Shown: positions 41,401 to 54,345 of the stretch, piece after piece | Layout: each line of letters opens with the position of its first letter | Position numbering within the stretch: position 1 is the stretch's first letter | Assembly (NCBI GenBank): GCA_963693285.1 | Contig: OY848931.1 | Coordinates: 2,110,644 to 2,174,643, forward strand | Direction of reading: 5' to 3' | DNA: 64,000 bases | Source: Xestospongia muta | Taxonomy: Eukaryota; Porifera; Demospongiae; Haplosclerida; Petrosiidae | Made by a program: the position numbers and the translations under genes | Notes under the pieces: model-generated | Told to the model about the DNA's origin: nothing | The model's input: only the letters and a program-made list of their open reading frames with translations | Database searches by the model: none

Positions 41401-41818
41401 GTATGTTAGCATTTATCAGATACATGTACAGTTTATATTTTGTATGTAGATTTGTATGTAATAATATAGCATTTGTGTCATCTTTATTAGGAACAATCAT
41501 CATTCTGAGACCACACCCTTTAAAGTAAAGTTACCAAAATCTCCCTTCACATAAATACCACACCTATTCTGTCCAATAGTAACATGTATATCTAAATGTA
41601 TCTATCCATCAATCTGATAGTCATCTATACGTTGTACATCTAATTTATCTCTTTCTTTCTCACTCTCTCCATTTTCCTTTTTCAGTCAAATATCTTACCA
41701 CTTGTTTGCAGGTTGTTTCTTTCCCTTAACCTCTTATAGAAACAAGTGGTCTTAAGGTTAGAAGTCAAGACACCAATATTTGAGAGCCATCTATTGAGCT
41801 ATATAATCAATAGAAAAC

Positions 41819-41820
<2 letters not shown>

Positions 41821-41865
<45 letters not shown>
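41821..41865 (+). repeat. (GA)n microsatellite
   Basis: 45 bp of GA. Related GA tracts sit at the same place in other copies of the family A segment (42,667-42,685; 57,109-57,140; 59,811-59,883), so the microsatellite was duplicated with its flank and has since changed length. Confidence 0.95.
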
Positions 41866-41868
<3 letters not shown>

Positions 41869-43090
41869 ATTCTAAATAAATTAAGTGTTATAATTACCTA
41901 TTGAGCAGTAGCTTGAACAATTCTCATATCAGCTTTTTCAGTAATAACTGTTGATTGCATTGCTATATGATAGTAGATAGAAACACTAAATACTTATCTA
42001 GATCTTTCTCTTTGTCCAATCATCTGTAAATCCATTCCTCTTTTTAAAATCTAAATCTATCCCTTTAACAATCTACCTATCTATCCATTATCCAACTACC
42101 CATCTGTCCATCTATTCATCCATTCTTACTCCAGAGTTATCAACATGAATGAAGCCTCCAAATATCTTGATACTTTATCATAAGTCACAGTAATAGAATG
42201 AGGCTTACCACATGGTTCAGTTCATCATGAGATTCTCAAGATCAATTACACAGACTATTACTTATAGCATCATTAGAGGAGAACTTGAGTTTACCATCAG
42301 ATAATATGTTAGTCATTAACTTGACTAATGTGCTCTGTAAATATAAAAATGCAGTGTCCATTTACTTCTGTATTAAGTTTCTGTCCAATAGTAACATGTA
42401 TGTCTAAATGTACTTATCCATGCATCAATCTGATAGTCATCTACGTATTATACAACTAATCCATCTATCACTCTACGTACTTGTCAGAGGTTCCCTCTTT
42501 CAGTCAAATATCTTACAACTAGTTTGCAGGTTGTTTCTCCCCCTTGACCTCTTCCATACCAGAAATAACTTCACTGACATTAGCAAATACCAGACATTGA
42601 AGTAGAAATGGGTTATCTTGAGGTTAGAAGTGAAGAAACCAACATTTAAGAGCCATCTGTTCAGCTAAAGAGAGAGAGAAAGAAAGTTTATTCTAAAGAA
42701 TTAAGTGATATCATTACCCCTTGAGCAGCAGGTTGAACAATTCTCATATCAGTTTTTTCAGTATCATTAGGATAATAACTAACAGTTAATTTCTCTATTG
42801 AAAAAAGGAGAGGTTAATCAAAGTACACTAGTCAATGGCAGCACATGGTACATGTACATGCAGACAATAATAACTCGCATCGTGTATGGCTCTGTTTATT
42901 TCACTGACTAGGATATAGAAGGTTGAGATCTTCAAAGAGGAGTGCACCAGTGCATAGCACTCAAAGTAGCTAATTCTTTCTCTAACAAAGACAAACACGA
43001 AAGAGAGAAAGACAATAGTGAGATATATCATGATTCTCATATAACGTATGTATTATGATCAGATGATTCCCATATGACAATCACCTGTTT
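41866..43090. repeat. Segmental repeat families A and G, first copies
   Basis: Family A (marker TTGAACAATTCTCATATCAG; then AAAGTACACTAGTCAATGGC; then GGATATAGAAGGTTGA) occurs here at about 41,880-41,960 (partial) and 42,685-43,090. Family G (marker TTGCTATATGATAGTAGATA) occurs at 41,955-42,145 and again at 47,575-47,770. On the minus strand family A has short exon-like readings (YYPDDTKKADMRIVQAAAQG in the cleanest copy, 59.9 kb) ending at GT donors. The stretch 42,160-42,290 is an inverted relative of 49,070-49,200. Confidence 0.75.
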
Positions 43091-44020
43091 TCTATCTCTT
43101 GATCATTCTTAACTAATAAGTTGACATTCAGTATTAACTATAATATGTACTTCATTACCTAAATTAAAAAAAAGATTATATAGATTAATGGATAAATACT
43201 TGAATAGCTAGATGGATGGGTTAATGAATGAATGGATGCCTGAATGAACAAATATTTAGACAAATGGATGAGTGGTTATATAAATGGATGGATGGTGGTT
43301 GAATGAAAGGATAACAGAGAAGTGAAGAGATGGATCCTTTTAGAACTACATGTAGTTCAAGAATCAGAATATAGATTATCCAAATTAATACCAATCATTG
43401 ATGATACAACAGTCTCTGTAGTCGGAGGAACTACACTATTGCCAGCTTTCTTACAGAGAATCAACAAACTGCCCAGTTTGTCTTCTTCTTGTGCAAAACT
43501 GCCTTTAGGATCAAATTTCAGACTCATTTACTGAACCTGGTCTGGGAACTGGGCTCTGAAATGTGAGACTGAGGCTTGTTTGTAATGATGATCAATTTCA
43601 AATGAAGCATAATGAGTTAGTTTAGCATCTAAATAGCCATTTGTTTCTTCAAGGAGATTTTTTAAGTTCCTGTACAGTTGAAGGTAAAACAGGATATATA
43701 TGTTGTACCATATCCAATACTACTACTGATGTCTAAATAAAGTAAGGACAATGTATATTGGTAATGGATACATGGATGAATGAATAGATGGATGGGTGTA
43801 CAGGTCACAGATTGATGAATGGATGGATTAAAGGATGAATGGATAGAGGACATATCACAGATGGACAGATGGGCAAATAGATATAATACCTTGGGTTGTA
43901 GTGAAGCAATAGGTCCTAAATGAGCTATAGTAGTTGGTAATAAATTACAGATTAAAAATGATGCTGAGAAAATTTTAACAGCCTCTACTGTTGGTCCATC
44001 ACTCAACTCTATTGAGCTGG
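43091..44020. repeat. Segmental repeat families B and C with ATGG/GGAT tetranucleotide tracts
   Basis: Family B (marker GATGATACAACAGTCTCTGT, 43,335-43,690) recurs at 48,715-48,800, 55,455-55,870, 57,615-57,995 and 60,310-60,705, and inverted at 56,085-56,275. Family C (marker GTAGTGAAGCAATAGGTCCT, about 43,690-44,020) recurs at 55,850-56,045, 58,010-58,310 and 60,715-61,000. The minus-strand readings of C share GDGPTVEAVKIFS. Degenerate GGAT tracts lie at 43,190-43,310 and 43,760-43,870. Confidence 0.8.
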
Positions 44021-45759
44021 GCAATGTTTTAAAGACTTCCAAAAGGACTACAAAATGATATGTAATTATACGGTATGCATGTAAATGTATGTTATGTGAT
44101 TGTCACCTGGCTCTGAATAATGGGAGTTTGTAGCTGGTCCTGTTTATGGATTAGGATTAACAGTTCATACAGTGTGAAAATCATGCCCCCTGGTCCTTAA
44201 CTACTCATTTCTCCCTCAAGAAAGAGGGTAAAAGAAGGCCACAAAATCAACTTGAGTTATGTAGATCACTTCTGGTTCCAGTTTCAAGGGTTCTGGGAAC
44301 ATTAAATTGTTGTTTCCATAAAAACCCGATCGATCAAATGATCCTTTGTGTAATCCTATAGTTGTACCATCCGATAAAAAGTAACCATAGCATTGATTTA
44401 ATGACAGGTATCTATAGTAACCATTACGACTGTTTGTATCTGATGTAATCACTATGCAAGAATGAATTAACTGTTTTCATTGTAACTATCACTGAAATTT
44501 TTACCTTTAAGATGAAGATTTCATATGTATAAGAACTATCCCCTGAGCCGTTGAACACTCCAAACCTCTTTAACAGGACAGACTTGTTCACAGAAAAGAT
44601 GATATCACTAACAGGTCACTACTGCACCTAGTACCCTGAAAGTATTCTGAATTATATCTGTGTTCATGACTGATAATTATAGGGATGTTATCTGAAAGTA
44701 TTCTAATTCATATATGAATATGATCTACTTTATAGACACCAATATATATAAATATTATCTTAAATAAATATATACCATTGGTTAATATAAAAAAGTGAAA
44801 CAGTCTGAAGTGTGAACTCAACACAACTATATAGAGATAAGTCTCAAGTCAATGTGTCAATGAAACTCCATTTATTTTAGTTTCTTTGTCTTTTACTACA
44901 GACTTGACCTCTTTGAAAAATGTCTTTTGAGAGAGTTCTGTAAATGTATCCTCCAGATAGTTGCTTCTTGGAAAGCCTCTACCTTTTCCATAGTAAGACA
45001 TGTCCTTCCTAAACAATGAAATGACTGCAATGACTTGTTTAACTGCTCGTACTTATTACCTTTAACAGGTCAAAGCTGGACTTTATTTTGACCACTAGTT
45101 GAACAAACAGGAGCTGGAAGTTCTATCATTGGAATTTGCTCCATAACATAGCAATCAAGCTTGATAATTGCATATGTATCTATGAAGAAAGTACAGTGTG
45201 ATAAGAACAATTACAACAACTTTACCATCACTATAGGACATGTAAGTACCAGTAGCAAGTTTTTCATTTTGTATGAAATTAAGACTGATTACCTATGTTA
45301 GAATATAGATTACACGTTAATGAAAGATGATTATTTATGTATTCTTCTATAATATCAGAAGAACTCTGACATGACTAAAGGATGATTTAGAGCTTAAAAG
45401 TAGTGGTGGAATATGTTGAGTACCTATGATGATTTTTTGCATTGGGTCTTCCTTATCTAAACAAAGATTGTCAAGTACTGTTATGACTAACTTACAAGCA
45501 CATAACAAAATGCACTTTAAAGTCCCACTGTATAAAGATATCACATTGCATATTGTCAGCACTTTGTCTTAATGGCAGGTGGGTGGAGTCATCTTGAGTG
45601 CCACACCATGGAGACATGGGAGACAGTTCTTCTCTCCTTTTACACATCAAGACATTGAGGTATCACAGACAGGCCTCTCTTGACACTCGGGATCAGCATA
45701 AACATTACCAATAGCTAACAGATCACAATATTACTGTTAATACCACAGAACCTGTAGGC
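44021..45759. other. Low-information stretch with one minus-strand open frame
   Basis: No repeat family was matched with confidence. A 78-codon minus frame (44,216-44,452) contains YRYLSLNQCYGYFLSDGTTI, which looks protein-like, but it has no recognised homologue, start context or partner exons. The rest is AT-rich with scattered stops. Confidence 0.3.
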
Positions 45760-46510
45760 ACCTTTACCTCTACCTGTAATATAGACAGTCAGTGTTGTCA
45801 TGGATACTGTTGCTATGATAATTATCAATCAATTAATGTTAATTAATTGCTATTAAATATGGGGTCTTTAGGGTGTTGATATGGTGATTATCAGTGAATA
45901 TTTACATTGTATTTCCTTACCTCCTACAGTGTCTTTGAATTCACCATTTCATTCAAAGTACAAGAGTCAGCTAGTGATATAGACCAATAGAATTTGATAA
46001 CCATACCCTTCATGAAGATCCATTTTAACAGGTTCTTCTTAGAACATCTGAAAAGAGATGGAGGCCATTGCCACTCACATTAGTTAAGTTCTCACTTCTC
46101 ACAAAACTGTGTGTGTGTGTGAGAGATGTTACATGTATGTATCATATCAGCTACTACTTGCAGTATGGGAATACATTCCAGATTACAATTTTCCTCATTG
46201 ATACTTGTCAAATGTAACACAACTTGTCCTATAGCTATAATTGACTTAGTATAATCCTTCAATTGGTCCTTAAGTACAGACTATATAAAGAGATAGGACA
46301 TAATATAATATAATTCATAGATCATAAGACACTAGTTATTAAATATTCATAATTACACACTATATAATTACAAATAAAGTGATAAAGATCACAGAAAAGA
46401 GATACAACACAGAATGTTAAAAATAGCAATGGTCTTTAAAAGCCACATGCTAATTGGCCCTCAGTAGTAACCAGTATATAAAATGTACATCTACATATAC
46501 ATGTACAAGT
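45760..46510. repeat. Segmental repeat families D and E
   Basis: Family D (marker GATAATTATCAATCAATTAA, 45,760-46,040) recurs at 54,870-55,150, with an inverted, more diverged relative at 51,230-51,450. Family E (marker TATATAAAGAGATAGGACAT, 46,230-46,510) recurs at 62,750-63,030 and inverted at 50,460-50,870. Minus-strand E readings share a phrase of the type KxQLKDYxxSxIGQxVL and end at stops or donors, so decayed exons are likely. Confidence 0.8.
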
Positions 46511-48202
46511 ACACATAGTAATGTTTATAATTTATCAAATCATATCATTGAGTAGTTTAACTATCTTTATTGCTACGTCTTGCTCAATAGACCCTTGTAG
46601 ATACTAATGCTGACCTCTAACACGAGACTCATCTACAACAGGTTTGGGATCTTTAGGAGTTTCTAGTGTCACTACAGTCACAGCAGTATCACCAGTGTGT
46701 TGCTGATGGCATTATTGGACATGGACATTTAAAAGAGGTGGTTCCAATGTGTGAATGGGCCATTTATCTGTAATATAGTTAAGTCATGCCCCTTCACTAT
46801 AATAGCAAACAGACAGCCCTGGGGGCCAAGTTGATCGGTAGCATTAGCTGAATTAACAGTCTTAGCTATAGCACTGTAACCCAGATATGGTCAGTCATTG
46901 TAGCAAAGTATCTTGGTTTGATATATCGAAAAGTACATTGTAATAGAGAACATAACTAATGGAAATTGAGAGAGAAAATATAGAATAATTAGATGTGCAT
47001 AATGGTACATGTGCATGTGTACAATTAAATAGTTTGTTAATCAATAACTCATAACAATATGTATCAGGCCCTTTACTATGACTACTAATTCCCTCAAAAA
47101 TACTGGGTTCACGGCTAGTTTGGGAACCTAGAGATACCTTTAGCCTTGTAGGTTTCATATGGTAACTCTTTTCCTAGTCTTATTTCATATGGGATGCTTC
47201 AGTGTGAACAGAATCCACAATATGTTGACCGACTGCTTTTTAGTAGACCAGATAGATGACTCTTTCTGAAGAGAACATTGACCATTGAAATGGTTCTTCT
47301 TCTGTTTGTTCTAAGTTAAAATCTGTCTCTTCTTATTCTCCTTTTTTGGGTTGAGAGGTAGACAAAAGGAGAACACCGAATACATGAATGGATAGATGGA
47401 TAGATAGGTAGTTGAATAAAATCATATAAATGAATGGATGGTTGCCATTGGTTGAATGAATGAATGATGTATCAATTCACTGTAACTATTTAAGTCAATA
47501 ATCCAAATAATCTAAGTACCTCAGTTTCACAATCTTTTTGCATAGCAACAGGAGTAGTTGAAGAGGCATAGAGGAACTCTTCAAGACATTGCTATATGAT
47601 ATTAGATAGAAATACTAAGTACTTATCTGCATCTCTCTCTTTGTCCAATCATCAATAAGTCCATTTCTCTGGTTAAAATCTAAATCCATCCATCAATCAA
47701 TCTATCCATCCATCCATCTATTCATCCATTCTTACACCAGAATCCTCTGGTTATCAATATGAATGGAGGCTACTACCACTAGGCACCAGCTCCAGTTCCA
47801 CTTGCACCTCCACTTTATTTCTCTTTCCTTTCGTCAACTTTTCCATTTCTTTCTCCTCTTTGTAGGATTTCTGGAGCTCTTGTATGTAACTGGCTACATT
47901 TGAAAGTGCAAACATGACAAATCAGTTGTCGATGACCATATGATAGATCTCATGCCAAATGTCACAAGATGATTGAGTGGTGAGGGAATTAGAGGGCTTA
48001 CATTTTACCCAATTTTGACTTGGCATGAATCTTTTATTCTTCTTTATCATTTCATCTTGTGTTGAGAAATCTGCTTTCTTTTCAATAATTCAGAATGAAA
48101 CTTTAAATAGACAGATGAAGCATTTGAGAACTCAAATGTTTTGTACCTGTCATTGCCTTCTTGTATTAAGAAAATATAACCACTGTGATGAACTGATAGT
48201 TA
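46511..48202. other. Decayed exon-like fragment, tetranucleotide tract and family G copy
   Basis: On the minus strand about 46,880-46,740 reads SAIAKTVNSANATDQLGPQG. Partly similar readings occur on the plus strand at 50,215-50,280 and on the minus strand near 63,110-63,180, so this is another duplicated exon. A GGAT-type tract lies at 47,380-47,470 and its ATCC complement at 47,690-47,740. Family G is at 47,575-47,770. Nothing was recognised in 47,780-48,200. Confidence 0.5.
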
Positions 48203-48715
<513 letters not shown>

Positions 48716-48800
48716 CCCGAGAACCAATCCAGTAGGAGTGTCTTATCAAAAGTGTAGCTTGTCCAAATTAATATCAATCATCGATAATACAACAGTCTAT
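48716..48800. repeat. Family B copy truncated by the assembly gap
   Basis: About 85 bp matching the start of family B (AACCAATCCAGTAGGAGTGT, then ATCGATAATACAACAGTCTA) before the N run. The remainder of this copy is missing from the assembly. Confidence 0.85.
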
Positions 48801-49000
48801 NNNNNNNNNNNNNNNNNNNNNNNNNNNNNNNNNNNNNNNNNNNNNNNNNNNNNNNNNNNNNNNNNNNNNNNNNNNNNNNNNNNNNNNNNNNNNNNNNNNN
48901 NNNNNNNNNNNNNNNNNNNNNNNNNNNNNNNNNNNNNNNNNNNNNNNNNNNNNNNNNNNNNNNNNNNNNNNNNNNNNNNNNNNNNNNNNNNNNNNNNNNN
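48801..49000. other. Assembly gap (200 N)
   Basis: Exactly 200 N, probably a fixed-size placeholder. It is bounded by a family B fragment on the left and a TC microsatellite on the right. Confidence 1.
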
Positions 49001-49592
49001 TCTCTCTCTCTCTTTCTAGATCTCTTTTTTCTCTCTCCCCCTCTCTTTCTCTCTCTAGTTAGCTGTTGTTTCTATAGTTTATGATGGTAACCTCAAGATC
49101 TCCTCTAATGATTCCATGAGCAATAGTCTGAGTAATGGATATAGTGAAACCTTTGGAGATTTTCATGATGAACCATGTGGTAAGTGTCATTCTATTGCTG
49201 TAACTTATGAGAAAGTAATCGAAATATTTGCAGCCTTCATTCATATTGATAATCAGTTGACTCTAGAGTAAGAATGGACAAATAGATGGACAGATGGGTA
49301 GTTGATGGATGTGTGTGTGGGTAGATTGATAGAGGGATGAATTTACGTTTATACGGAGAAATGGATTTACAGATGATTATAAAAAGAGAGAGGTATAGAT
49401 AAGTAGTTAGTATTTTTATTATCATATAGCAATGTATTGAACAGCTCTCTCTCTGATTGACCTGACAAAGACAGCCTGAAAAAATTTATAAGGTAAGAAG
49501 TGCAACACTACAGTTTGCATAAAAATTCCCCCTTTTTTGATGTTATTAATGTGACTATTTACATCTGTAAATAGTCTTTTAGCTGCCCTTTA
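49001..49592. repeat. TC microsatellite edge, inverted segment and GGAT tract
   Basis: 49,001-49,058 is TC-rich and ends the gap. 49,070-49,200 is an inverted relative of 42,160-42,290. On the plus strand it reads VYDGNLKISSNDSMSNSLSN and GYSETFGDFHDEPCG before a GTAAGT-like donor at about 49,180, so it is an exon candidate, unidentified. A GGAT-type tract lies at 49,262-49,350. Confidence 0.5.
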
Positions 49593-50215
49593 TTGTGTAA
49601 ATTGGCTATTGTAACACCTTTTTTTAATGAAGGGCTCAACTCAACCTGGACAAAGTATAGTCGTGATGGTTGGAAGACTCTCATAGTACCTGAAGACGAT
49701 GAACAGTATAAAGTTGTGCATTTCAAGTTACATGGAGTTCAAAATAACATACGAGCTACACGAGAACAAATACTGGGTCAATTTGATAAACCTGCTTTTA
49801 TTCCTGTCCAACTACTGCTGTTGCTATGCAAAAAGATTGTGAAACTGAGTCATTTAGATTAATTATATTATTGACTTCACAGTTAAAAAGAGAATTGATG
49901 TACTGTCATGTCATTCATTCATCCATATAATTTTATTCACTTATCTATCTATCCATCTATTCATTCATTCAGGTATTTGGTACTCTCCTATTATCTACCA
50001 CTCAATTCAAAGAAGGATAAGAAGAAAAGACATTCTAACCTTGAAAAAACAGAAGAACCCTATTCGATGGCCAGTGTACTTTTTAACAGTCATCTCTGTG
50101 GTCTGCTAAAAGCAGTTTGTCAACATATCATTGACTCATGTATTATTCTTCCATATATTAAACCAAGAGACTTTGCTACAATGACTAATGTGACAGTCCT
50201 ATCACCTCTTTGTTA
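49593..50215 (+). pseudogene. Unidentified exon-like fragments
   Basis: 49,630-49,861 encodes a protein-like stretch (WTKYSRDGWKTLIVPEDDEQ, then YKVVHFKLHGVQNN). 49,973-50,215 follows an ATTCAG acceptor-like site and contains LLKAVCQHIIDSCIILPYIK and RDFATMTNVTV, but the frame continuing from the acceptor stops after 15 codons while another frame stays open, suggesting a frameshift. An ATCC tract lies between them (49,915-49,975). Homology was not recognised. Confidence 0.4.
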
Positions 50216-51719
50216 GAGTGCTATAGCTAAGGCAGTTAATTCAACTGTTACTATCAATCAACTTGGCTTCCTAGACTGTTATTGGTAATGTGCTGTCTGT
50301 ACAAGTCAAAGTGAAAGGGCAGGGCTCATATATATTACAAGTGAATGTGTCTATTAACATGTTGGAACCACTTCTTTTACATGTCCATGTCAGATAATAC
50401 TTTCAGTTAAGTTGCCCAATTGTACTTAGATGAATAAAGTTCCACCATACCTAGTCACTAATGCATTGTTTGTACATGTGCATAATATAAACATTACACA
50501 TATTTGTGATATATTATAGCTATGTGTTATTTGTATCATTACATTAGAAAGTTACTGCTATGACTGCAATGACACCAGAAGTTCCCAAAGAGCACAAACC
50601 TGTTATAGATGAGCCTCATGTTTGATGTACATTTTTTTGTACTGGCTACTAATGAGGGCCAAATACTATGTGGTCCTTTAAAGACTATTGCTATTTTGAA
50701 GAACATGTTTGGCATCTATTCTCTTATTAATAGTGATCTTTACCACTTTATTTGTAATTACATAAAGTATAACATGAATATGTAAAAGTAGTGTCTAATG
50801 ATCTATGAATTATATTATATTATATTATGTCCTATCTCTTTATATAGTCTGTACTTTTAAAGGTCAATTGAAGGATTATGCTAAGTCGGCTATTGGACAA
50901 GTTGTATTACATTTGTAATGCTGATCCTGTAAGTAGTAACTGATATGATACATACATGTAACATCTCTCTCTCTCTCACACACACACACAGACATTCTGG
51001 CTTTGCTTAGCTGTTCTGTCTGCCATTGATGAAGAACATATTGTTGCTATCTCCTCAGGATAATAGCTATGACAATATAGCATACCTTGGTTGAGGATGC
51101 TTGGGGAAGAGAGAGTTTATTTATAACAGTGTTATTCTTGTCCTTTTAGCCTCTACACAATAATCATGGTGATTGTAAAAAAATAAAGCTCTTATATTAT
51201 GTAATTATTATGAAACTTGTTGGATAATGTGATCATTATCACGAACATACTGATAACTAATGTGATTGATAATGACCTCCACTTCTATTCAGATGTTCAA
51301 AGAGAACCTGTTAAAATGGCTCTTCATGAAGGGATAGTCATATCAAACTCTGCTTGACAATATCATTACCCGACTCTTGTACTTTAAATGAAATGGTCAA
51401 ATTCAAATACACTGTAGGAGGTAAGGAAATACAATTTAAATCTTTATTGACAATTGCCATAGCAACATATATGTACATCCTAAAGAGCTATGTGCATGAT
51501 ATTTTATACAGAGGGATGGTCATGTACTCCAGCTATCTCGTTAGAGTGTGATCATATTTTTCATTATTAGTGTTTTCATAATACTCTCAGTAAGAAGTGA
51601 TAAGGAGTATCCATTGATCCATTAATCTGTTGTCTATCCATTGTATCATCTCTGGTAGTTGATTTCATATTCTATTTTTCACTATAAAGACAAACACATA
51701 GGTCATCCTTATCTCTCTC
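50216..51719. repeat. Inverted copies of families E and D with decayed exons
   Basis: 50,215-50,620 carries readings similar to the 46.6-46.9 kb fragment but on the opposite strand. 50,460-50,870 is an inverted family E copy. 51,230-51,450 is an inverted, partial family D copy, open as FKYTVGGKEIQFKS on the plus strand. TC/CA dinucleotide runs occur at 50,965-50,992. No intact gene. Confidence 0.65.
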
Positions 51720-52115
51720 AGATGTGGTTATACCCCTGTTTGAGATTTATGATGATGTGAAGAGAAATTGTCAGTTACATTTGAAGTATGAGTACTAATC
51801 AAAATGTGACGCTATCATTTTCCCCCATCTAATTCTATAAAAAATTGAGTATACCATGTGGAAATATGCTTACTAAATCTGTTACAAATGTAAAGTCAAA
51901 CAATTTGTTCATCTATATGTCTATCTTTCCAGTATTTATCAACCATCTATCTATTCATTCATTCTTCCATCCACTGATCTTTCTACCTGTTTTCATGCAT
52001 CCATTAGACATGTTACGGTGGTGAAGCACACTATGCTGTTGCTAGTGATGATTTTGATCCTAGTGAACTAATTTTGTCCAACTTGTTCTAATGGTGGAGG
52101 TCAGTCCAGGTAAAT
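51720..52115 (+). pseudogene. Decayed exon pair, inverted relative of 59,150-59,535
   Basis: The plus strand reads PLFEIYDDVKRNCQLHLKYE and then a stop. After an ATCC tract (51,900-52,008) it reads TCYGGEAHYAVASDDFDP. The minus-strand copy at 59.15-59.53 kb reads PLFEIYDDVKMSCWLHLEYD and TCYDGEAHCGDASDEFDP without those stops. The protein family was not recognised. Confidence 0.6.
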
Positions 52116-53465
52116 ATGTTATGTAGAAGCCATTTTCATTACTGTAAGAATAGAACTGAGTCTTCTTTTTAATGTTATGTAGTATAAATGTCATTAATGT
52201 TGTTCTGTGCCCATGTACTTCTGCTTTGGGTACCACCCACTTTTGGATACAGATACAGAGCGCAGACTAGTGATAAGTTTGCTACTTTCAGGGAAGTCAC
52301 ATTTGCTTGTATTGAGTAACTAATTCACATACAAACCTTTACTATCACTGAAGTCAGTAGAGACTTGTACCTTGTCTTGTAGATCAAGTAAACCTAATGG
52401 CAAACATTATGTTCAAAGCTTGCATAGACAGTCATTGAGTTTAATGTATCTTGATGTATGTAATTATTTTAGATAAAGTAAAGGAAAACATGAGACAAGT
52501 GGCATCAGCACATCAAACTCTTAAGTAAGTTTTCCTGTCAATCTTTCTGTGGATACATTATTGACCAACAAGACTGTCTGTTCATTCTTCTAGGAATCGT
52601 CTTTTCTTACTTCAATTGCTTTATCTCAATTATTAAGTCTATTAACAATGTGATCAAAGATAAAAGACTATCTGTTGTCTCAGACTGTGGCTAACACCAT
52701 TGAAATAAAATAAATCATTGCACATAAATCAACTACTTTGTATGAAAATGTGACTGAAACATTGTTGTGTGTGAGTATCAGATACATATTATGTATTGTA
52801 CTAGACTAAAACTGAAAGTCATCATGTAACCTTCCTACATATCTGTGACAGTATACCCAAATGGAACCAAGTCTGATATGCATACTTCAATTTTGAGAGT
52901 AACATTACCTATTGAGAAGGATTTATAATTTGTTTCAGTCCTAGGCTAAGTACTGATGTTGACTAGTTTATACCATACTATGGTAAGCATCCTATGTAAT
53001 TTTCCTAGGTTATGTACTTCTCTGCCAGCTTCATCTGCTCTTGTTGACCACCTTTTATTATCTTTGAAATGTGTAGGTTACAGATGAATGATTCTATTTA
53101 TAAAATTATCTTCATTATACGTAAGTAACATGTAATACAATATTAAATTGCATTGAAAAAATGATTTCTATTATTTAATTTGATACTTGAACTAATACTT
53201 TGGTGCATTTAAAAATTTGTTGTATAATTATCTTGACCATTCCAAGCAGAGGCAAACACATTATTACATGAACACAGAAGTTATATTGGTAGGACATGTT
53301 GTTATCAAATGCTAGCTATTACATGTATATCCTTGAATCAGTGATGTTATCACATCACTATTAACAGAGAGAGACACAAAGCGAGAAAGAGAGAGAGACA
53401 GAGAAAGGATGAATGAATATTAGTATTTAATATGAGAATTACAGAGAACATAATATAATAACACG
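52116..53465. repeat. Segmental repeat family F and unassigned AT-rich sequence
   Basis: 52,435-52,795 matches 56,285-56,895 (shared AATTATTAAGTCTATTAACA or TCAACA variants, ACTACTTTGTATGAAAATGT, CATTGTTGTGTGTGAGTATC). The stretch 52,330-52,400 also shares CTGAAGTCAGTAGAGACTTG with 56,215-56,275. The remainder (52,800-53,465) has no recognised content. Confidence 0.7.
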
Positions 53466-53974
53466 ATTCATCTGAGGTGAGGTCAGCCGATTTTCCTTCT
53501 CCGGGAAGTGACGGTCCAAAGAGTCGATCCATCTGAGGCGGTCAAGCCGATATTCCTTTCAGGGGAAGTGACGGTCCAATGAGTCGATCCATCTGAGGCA
53601 AGCGAGGTCAAGCAGACTTTTATTCCGGGTAGTGACAGTCCAATAAATCGATCCATCTCAGGCGAGGTCAGGGCGACTTTCCTTGCCCGTGAACTGACGT
53701 TCCAAAGAATCGATCCACCTGAGGTGAAGGTAAGCCGACTTTTCTTCCCCAGGAAGTGACGGTCCAAAGAATCGATCATGTGAGGCGAATTCAGGCTGGT
53801 TTTCTTTTCCAAGGAAGTGACGGTCCAATGAGTCAACCCATCTCAGGCGATATAAAGCGGACTTTCATTCCTGGGAAGTGACAGTCCTATGAGTCAATCA
53901 TGAGGCGAAGTCAGGACGACTTTCATTCTCAAAGAAGTGACGGTCCAATGAGTCGATCCATCTGAAAAGTCAGG
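53466..53974. repeat. GC-richer ~60-bp minisatellite, about 8 units
   Basis: Units contain GGAAGTGACGGTCCAA and GAGTCGATCCATCTGAGGCG and recur about every 60 bp, at 53,509, 53,568, 53,627, 53,687, 53,753, 53,814, 53,874 and 53,935 (phase of the GTGA core), with small indels. Base composition is clearly richer in G+C than its surroundings. It has open frames on the minus strand because 60 is a multiple of three, but these are not supported as genes. Confidence 0.9.
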
Positions 53975-54345
53975 TCTAAGGGGTAATTTCTCTATTAAAA
54001 AAGGAGACGTCAATCAAAGTACACTAGTAAATGGTAGCACATGATACATCCACATGCAGACAATAATAACTGGCATCGTGTATGGTTCTGTTTATTTTAC
54101 TGACCAGGATATAGAAGGTTGATCTTGAAAGAGGAGTGCACCAGTGCACATAGCAACCAAAGTAACTAACTCATTCTCCAACAGAGACAAACACTAACCT
54201 GGTTACAACAAACAAACAATCTTTAGACATATTAAATTTTTAAGATGAGTTAATAGTCTACTTTTATTGTTTGATTTTACATTAGTCTCTTTATGATTTT
54301 CTTAACTATAGCTACTGTAACTAGTCCATCATCTGGAAATTAAGC
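53975..54345. repeat. Family A copy (closest to 63,560-63,920)
   Basis: It runs nearly base for base with 63,560-63,920, including TAACCTGGTTACAACAAA and TTGTTTGATTTTACATT, beyond the part shared by other family A copies, so these two are a later duplication pair. Confidence 0.85.

Noticed and set aside
53483..53836. 117-codon minus-strand ORF in the minisatellite
   Set aside because: The open frame follows from a repeat unit length divisible by three; indels between units interrupt it and no start context or homology supports it.
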